A DNA stretch of 64,000 nt from Hydrogenophaga sp. NFH-34 (GTDB lineage Bacteria; Pseudomonadota; Gammaproteobacteria; Burkholderiales; Burkholderiaceae_C): positions 62,001-126,000 of the forward strand of contig NZ_JACBGE010000013.1 of NCBI RefSeq assembly GCF_021401345.1. Reading direction: 5' to 3'. Position 1 is the stretch's first letter, and each line of letters opens with the position of its first letter. The translations under genes and the position numbers were made by a program. Below the pieces are notes generated by a model, which worked only from the letters and a program-made list of their open reading frames with translations, was not told where the DNA came from and ran no database searches. Below, piece after piece: positions 59,902-64,000 of the stretch.

Positions 59902-60863
59902 CACAGGTCGAGGACAAGCGTGTCGGACTTCGCTCTGGAGACGCAAACCATGATGTGATCTTCCTGCTCTTCCGGGAGCAATGCCAGATCTCGGTGATCC
60001 GCCTCACCCTTGAGCAACCGGACTTTGCATGAGCCGCATGTTCCGCTCTCACACGAACTCGGCACCCTGATGCCATGGTCTCGTAACGCGTCCAGGATAC
60101 TGCGGTTGGCCAGTACCAGTAGCGTCTTGCCAGCTTTGGCCAACTCGACCTCGAATGGTTTGTCGTCTGCGTGGGGTTTCGTATCCGCACCGAAGCTCTC
60201 GAAATGCACCGCACTGCTGGGCCAGTGCCCGGTCATGTCCTTGACCTCATCCATCAAACGCTTGGGGCCACAGCAGTAGACATGCACACCCGCCTGAGGT
60301 TTCTCGAAAACGGACCACAAGTCGAATGTCTTTGCGGGATCGCCGTGGGTGTGATGGACAACCACACTGCTGGCAAGTTCAGGCGAGCGCAGCTCGTTCA
60401 GAAAGGCGGCTGACTCAGGTGTGCGAGTCAGGTAGTAGAGCTTGAAACTGCGCAAGCCTTCCGCTCGCAGTGAATGGATCATGGCGCGCATCGGCGTAAT
60501 GCCTATGCCGCCCGCTACGAGGATGAAACTCTTCGCCTTGTCGCTCAGCCCGAACAAATTGCTTGGGGTGCCGGCCATGAGCGTATCCCCCACGTTCACC
60601 TCATCGACCAGACTCTGCGATCCCCCCCGGCCGTCCGCTTCTCGTTTGACCGCGAGCTGATAGTGGTCTGCCTCATCGGGGTTACTGCACAGAGAGTAGT
60701 GGCGCATCGCCCCATTGGGAACCCGTACAGCAATGTGCGCTCCCGCCGTGAAGCGGGCCAGAGGCAAAGAGTCAGGGGATTTCAGTTCGAAAAGAACGGT
60801 GTCTGTAGCGATGAACTCCTTGTGGGTCACCAAGAGGGGGCGCATTGTCTCGTCTGTAGTCAT
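59901..60863 (-). CDS. ophA1: phthalate dioxygenase reductase
   Basis: A 320-residue flavin-iron-sulfur reductase passing electrons from NADH to the oxygenase. FMN-binding RHYSL (54-58), NADH-binding GGIGITPM (118-125), and a C-terminal plant-type 2Fe-2S centre with C271, C276, C279 and C307. Order flavin, NAD, ferredoxin is that of phthalate dioxygenase reductase. First gene of the minus-strand oph operon. Confidence 0.9.
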   Translation of the reverse strand: MTTDETMRPLLVTHKEFIATDTVLFELKSPDSLPLARFTAGAHIAVRVPNGAMRHYSLCSNPDEADHYQLAVKREADGRGGSQSLVDEVNVGDTLMAGTPSNLFGLSDKAKSFILVAGGIGITPMRAMIHSLRAEGLRSFKLYYLTRTPESAAFLNELRSPELASSVVVHHTHGDPAKTFDLWSVFEKPQAGVHVYCCGPKRLMDEVKDMTGHWPSSAVHFESFGADTKPHADDKPFEVELAKAGKTLLVLANRSILDALRDHGIRVPSSCESGTCGSCKVRLLKGEADHRDLALLPEEQEDHIMVCVSRAKSDTLVLDL

Positions 60864-60934
60864 GGTCTGTGATCTTGCTTAGAAAACATGGTGGTATCCA
60901 CTCTTGACAAAGGTCAAACAAGAGGGAAAAATTG

Positions 60935-60963
60935 ATTATCTTAGTTATCTAAGAAAAAAACAA
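60935..60963 (-). promoter_or_regulatory. ophA1 promoter with MarR operator
   Basis: On the minus strand TTGTTT (60963-60958), 17 bases, GATAAT (60940-60935). The palindrome TCTTAGTTATCTAAGA (60939-60954) fills the spacer and touches the -10 box. The region is shared with the divergent tctC gene. Confidence 0.62.
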
Positions 60964-61043
60964 GCACTGTCGCACATGCTCTTTCCGGGGGCAAGGCAGA
61001 AGTGCTTGCTGATCCGCTTCAACCCTACCAACGGAGACAATCC

Positions 61044-62015
61044 ATGAAACGACGTTTTTTTGCTGCCTTGGCTGTGACGACCATCCTTGCGTCCAGTCTT
61101 TCGCAAGCGCAGACGAGTGACTTCCCCAACCGCCCGGTCAAGTTCATCGTGCCCTATGCTCCTGGCGGCTTGCCTGACACCGTGGCGCGGGTCATCGCGC
61201 AAAAGCTATCGGAGCGGATGAAGCAGGGCTTTGTGGTGGAAAACAAGCCCGGGGGTAACGGCGTCGTGTCGGTACAAACACTCGCTGCGCTGCCGTCCGA
61301 CGGGTATAGCTTCATTGTTTCCGATGGCTCCATGCTGTCCATTACTCCGCAGATCAACAAGGCGGCCAAGTACGCTGTCGGACAGGATCTGCAGGCTGTG
61401 TCGCTGATTGCCCGCTCGCCTTTGTTCTTGGTGGCGCACCCCAAAAGTGGAGTCAAGACCTTTCAGGAGTTTGTGGCTCGCGCCAAGAAGGAGCCTGGAG
61501 CGTTCACCTATGGGTCTTCGGGGATTGGAAGCACGCACCACCTCACAATGGAAGCTTTGAAGTCGGAGCTTGGACTTTCCATGGTCCACGTTCCATTCCG
61601 TGGATCGAGTCAGTCGGTTCCGGCGCTGGTTGGGGGACAAGTGGACTTCTTGTTTGCCGCTTTGCCGTCCATGGTGGGTTTCGTAAAAAGTGGTCAGGTC
61701 ATTGTGTTGGCCAGCAACGCACCCAAGCGTTCAGCTTCTGCTTCCGATACCCCTTCGATTGCAGAAACCATCCCGGGGTTTGACTTTTCAGTCTCCGTTG
61801 GCGTGCTGGCACGAACGGGGACTCCACCTGAGATCTCCAAAAAGGTGGCTGATGAGATCGCACAAGTTGTGAAATTGCCAGATGTCATCGAGAAGTTCCA
61901 GGGAGCCGGTATCGAACCTGTTGGTGCTGGTGGTGAGGTCTATCGGAAAGTCATCGAGCAAGAGAATCAAGCGATGGCAAAAGCAGGTAAACACGCGGAA
62001 CTCAAGGCTGAGTAA
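61044..62015 (+). CDS. Bug/TctC-type periplasmic receptor
   Basis: A 323-residue secreted solute-binding protein; signal peptide about 1-23 (ending SQAQ), then the Bug pattern (VKFIVPYAPGGLPDTVAR and TYGSSGIGSTHHL). Such receptors bind small carboxylates, here possibly phthalate. GGAGAC lies before the start. No tctA or tctB gene is nearby; instead the next gene is a TSUP permease joined by TAATG. Confidence 0.9.
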   Translation: MKRRFFAALAVTTILASSLSQAQTSDFPNRPVKFIVPYAPGGLPDTVARVIAQKLSERMKQGFVVENKPGGNGVVSVQTLAALPSDGYSFIVSDGSMLSITPQINKAAKYAVGQDLQAVSLIARSPLFLVAHPKSGVKTFQEFVARAKKEPGAFTYGSSGIGSTHHLTMEALKSELGLSMVHVPFRGSSQSVPALVGGQVDFLFAALPSMVGFVKSGQVIVLASNAPKRSASASDTPSIAETIPGFDFSVSVGVLARTGTPPEISKKVADEIAQVVKLPDVIEKFQGAGIEPVGAGGEVYRKVIEQENQAMAKAGKHAELKAE

Positions 62016-62770
62016 TGTATGCCGATGGGGCTGGTATGCCCCTCGTCGCACTTTGGCTCGCCTGTTTTGGAGCCGTCGTGCTGGGGGGGCTGGTCAAGGG
62101 GGCACTGGGAGTAGGGTTGCCGCTTGTAGTGCTCCCCTTGTTGTCGCTTCTTCTCCCAGCACCAAAGGCGATGGGGCTGCTCGTCATGCCGGTCCTGCTT
62201 TCGAACCTGTGGCAGGCTGTTGAAGGCAAGAGGCTGAATGAAGGACTGCGGCGTTTTGGTGGTTTGATGGTCTGCCAGTTCGTCGCGACGCTTGCCGCTA
62301 TTCATTTGACGAGGAACCTGTCCGTGCAGGGCTTCAATGTTCTGTTGGCAGTCGTGGTGATGATCGCCGTAGGGATGATGGCCATTGGAGCAACTTTTCG
62401 GGTGAATCCCGGTCAGGAGCGGTGGATGGGGCCACTGGTTGGCGGGGTCGCAGGCGCAATGGCTGGCGTCTCGACATTGACCGGCCCCATTCTCATTGCC
62501 TATCTTTTGGCACTCAAGTTGCACAAAGACGAGTTCATCAGGTCCATCAGCATCATCTATCTTCTGGGCTCTGTTCCTATGTATGGGACCATGATGTGGT
62601 ATGGCCGCTTTGGTTGGGAGGAGGTCGCTCTTTCCTGCCTCGCCCTGATTCCCATGTTCGTCGGCCTTCGAATCGGAAGATTGCTTCGTCATCGGCTCAG
62701 TGAAACCGTGTTTCGACGTCTGCTGCTGGGGCTGCTGACCGTGCTCTCCGTGTTGCTCATCACCAAGTAA
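62015..62770 (+). CDS. TauE/SafE-family (TSUP) permease
   Basis: A 251-residue polytopic membrane protein with seven to eight hydrophobic segments and the family's GGLVKGALGVGLPLVVLPLL repeat near the N-terminus (shown as the first segment). TSUP permeases carry sulfonates, organic acids and similar anions. Start overlaps the receptor stop by one base, so the two are made together. Confidence 0.87.
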   Translation: MYADGAGMPLVALWLACFGAVVLGGLVKGALGVGLPLVVLPLLSLLLPAPKAMGLLVMPVLLSNLWQAVEGKRLNEGLRRFGGLMVCQFVATLAAIHLTRNLSVQGFNVLLAVVVMIAVGMMAIGATFRVNPGQERWMGPLVGGVAGAMAGVSTLTGPILIAYLLALKLHKDEFIRSISIIYLLGSVPMYGTMMWYGRFGWEEVALSCLALIPMFVGLRIGRLLRHRLSETVFRRLLLGLLTVLSVLLITK

Positions 62771-62829
62771 CCACATCTGACCACTTAGAGCTGGGGAGAA
62801 CTGTTTCCTTTTTATGAGTAACGTGACCA

Positions 62830-63285
62830 ATGAATTCAGCAATCAGTTGGGATGATGGCTACCTTCTTGGGTTCACACCCATGGATTTGGTACACCGGGA
62901 GTTCGTCGACTGTGTGGCGGCGCTTCAACGGGCAGAAGAAGTCGACCTGGAGGGCGTACTCAACACGCTTGCCCGGCACTGTGAAGAGCATTTCGAGATG
63001 GAAAACCGCTGGATGCGCGAAACCGACTTTCCTGCCAGCGAGTGTCACATCAACGAACACGCCGCCGTGTTGAAAAGCATCTATGAGGTCCGGCAACAAC
63101 TGGCCAGCGGCAACGTGGCTGTGTGCCGCCGACTGGGTAGCGAGCTGGCCACCTGGTTTCCTGGTCATGCGGACTACCTCGACTCAGCCTTGGCGCACTG
63201 GATGTGCAAACGCTCACTTGGCGGGAAGCCTGTGGTTCTGCGTCGTAACATCAGGAGCAACGAGTCTGCTCCTGAGCAAACCTAA
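62830..63285 (+). CDS. bacteriohemerythrin
   Basis: A 151-residue di-iron O2-binding protein. Ligand set visible: H22, H54 and E58 (HFEME), H73 and H77 (HINEH), H113 and D118. It starts 59 bases after the permease gene with no clear ribosome site. Function in the cluster unknown; it could buffer or deliver O2 for the dioxygenase. Confidence 0.87.
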   Translation: MNSAISWDDGYLLGFTPMDLVHREFVDCVAALQRAEEVDLEGVLNTLARHCEEHFEMENRWMRETDFPASECHINEHAAVLKSIYEVRQQLASGNVAVCRRLGSELATWFPGHADYLDSALAHWMCKRSLGGKPVVLRRNIRSNESAPEQT

Positions 63286-63307
63286 AACATATCCAACACT
63301 TTTTCAC

Positions 63308-64000
63308 ATGAAGACCTTTGACGAACAAGTCCACGCGGATGTCCAACGCACACTAGAAGAGGATGTGGGCACGGGAGACTTGACAGCGGCGCTCATCCCA
63401 GCGGATCGTAGGGCAGTTGCCACCATCATCTGCAGGGAATCAGCCGTCATCTGTGGTCGTCTCTGGGTCGACGAGGTGTTTCGTCAATCCGCTCCTGCAG
63501 CCCAGATTCACTGGTTTCTCAATGACGGTGAACGGTGTGAACCTGGTCAAAAAGTCGTTGAGATCCAAGGCCTGGCTCGAGAGTTACTGACCGCTGAGCG
63601 AACATGTTTGAACTGGCTGCAAACACTCAGTGCCGTTGCGACCAAGACGGCTCAGTATGTCAAAGCGGTGGAGGGTACTGCCGCTAGCATTCTGGACACC
63701 AGAAAAACGATACCTGGATTGCGGACTGCACAAAAATATGCCGTGCGATGCGGAGGCGGAGTGAACCACCGCATAGGGCTTTTCGATGCGATCTTGATCA
63801 AAGAGAATCACATCGCTGCGGCTGGAGGACTGACTGCTGCGTTCAATGCTGCGCTCAAGGTCGAGTCTCTTGTCTCGTTCATTCAAGTAGAAGTCGAAAC
63901 CCTTCGGCAACTCGAGGAGGCCCTCGACGCTGGCGTAAAGATGGTATTGCTGGACAACATGTCTCTTGAAGACATCAGAGCCTCTGTGAAGTTGGCCAAA
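63308..64000 (+). CDS. nadC: quinolinate phosphoribosyltransferase, 3' end cut
   Basis: The first 231 codons of a NadC-type enzyme that turns quinolinate and PRPP into nicotinate mononucleotide. LDTRKTIPGLRTAQKYAV and GGVNHRIGLFDAILIKENH (active-site Arg, Lys, His and Glu) are intact. The window ends before the stop. Phthalate clusters of Burkholderia carry such a gene (ophE). Phthalate is an analogue of quinolinate, so an extra copy could protect NAD synthesis (inferred). Confidence 0.87.
   Translation, partial: MKTFDEQVHADVQRTLEEDVGTGDLTAALIPADRRAVATIICRESAVICGRLWVDEVFRQSAPAAQIHWFLNDGERCEPGQKVVEIQGLARELLTAERTCLNWLQTLSAVATKTAQYVKAVEGTAASILDTRKTIPGLRTAQKYAVRCGGGVNHRIGLFDAILIKENHIAAAGGLTAAFNAALKVESLVSFIQVEVETLRQLEEALDAGVKMVLLDNMSLEDIRASVKLAK

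Noticed and set aside
1..64000. CRISPR array
   Set aside because: No regular short repeat with unique spacers; the only regular repeat has a 132-bp period with similar spacers.
1..64000. Insertion sequences or transposase genes
   Set aside because: No transposase-like frame or paired terminal repeats were found; the IR-like sequence near 41081-41111 stands alone.

Overview
The window is GC-rich proteobacterial DNA, most likely from a betaproteobacterium of the order Burkholderiales. The evidence is an orphan Bug/TctC-type receptor, a phthalate dioxygenase that keeps the residue numbering of the Burkholderia enzyme, a tRNA-Leu(UAA) of the type I know from that order, and two mobile elements common there. 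Almost all of it is mobile DNA. No integrase lies in the window, so both elements run past its ends.

Region 1 (1-40929, nearly all on the minus strand) is the conserved half of an integrative and conjugative element (ICE) of the ICEclc/PFGI-1 family. From right to left it holds a regulatory and partition cluster (39402-40157 bisR-like, then alpA, parA, shi, a ParB-like bisD and a FlhC-like bisC), a replication gene, a PFL_4669-inrR-ssb operon, topB, a C5 methyltransferase, about fifteen small accessory genes, a methyltransferase/helicase pair, and the mating-pair and coupling genes (pilL to the VirB4-like ATPase). It ends at an 18-bp copy of a tRNA-Gly 3' end (40912-40929), which is the ICEclc attachment sequence.

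Region 2 (about 40930-41541) is a short tRNA stretch: a terminator, the 5' half of a broken tRNA-Leu(UAA), and an intact tRNA-Leu(UAA) carrying a 227-nt group I intron.

Region 3 (41544-55153, minus strand) is the trb/traG conjugation module of a second, Tn4371-like element: traG, copG, trbB, trbC, trbD, trbE, trbJ, trbL, trbF, trbG, trbI and a DUF2274 gene, with an EexN-like lipoprotein and a LysR regulator. Its last gene stops two bases from the intron-bearing tRNA.

Region 4 (55409-64000) is a phthalate catabolic cargo. Phthalate 4,5-dioxygenase (ophA2), its reductase (ophA1), the dihydrodiol dehydrogenase (ophB) and 4,5-dihydroxyphthalate decarboxylase (ophC) together convert phthalate to protocatechuate. 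They lie with a MarR regulator, a TctC receptor translationally coupled to a TSUP permease, a hemerythrin and a quinolinate phosphoribosyltransferase cut by the window end. Two nearly identical 16-bp palindromes sit in the promoter spacers of ophA2 and ophA1 and probably bind the MarR protein.

The signals I find most worth following are: a multi-hairpin 5' leader repeated before many accessory ICE genes; a possible replication origin (palindromic iterons, a perfect DnaA box and an AT-rich block) inside the replication initiator gene; a 132-bp tandem repeat carrying a 17-bp palindrome; and a broken host tRNA-Leu apparently replaced by an intron-bearing copy. All family names are from memory of family features and gene order; no database search was run.
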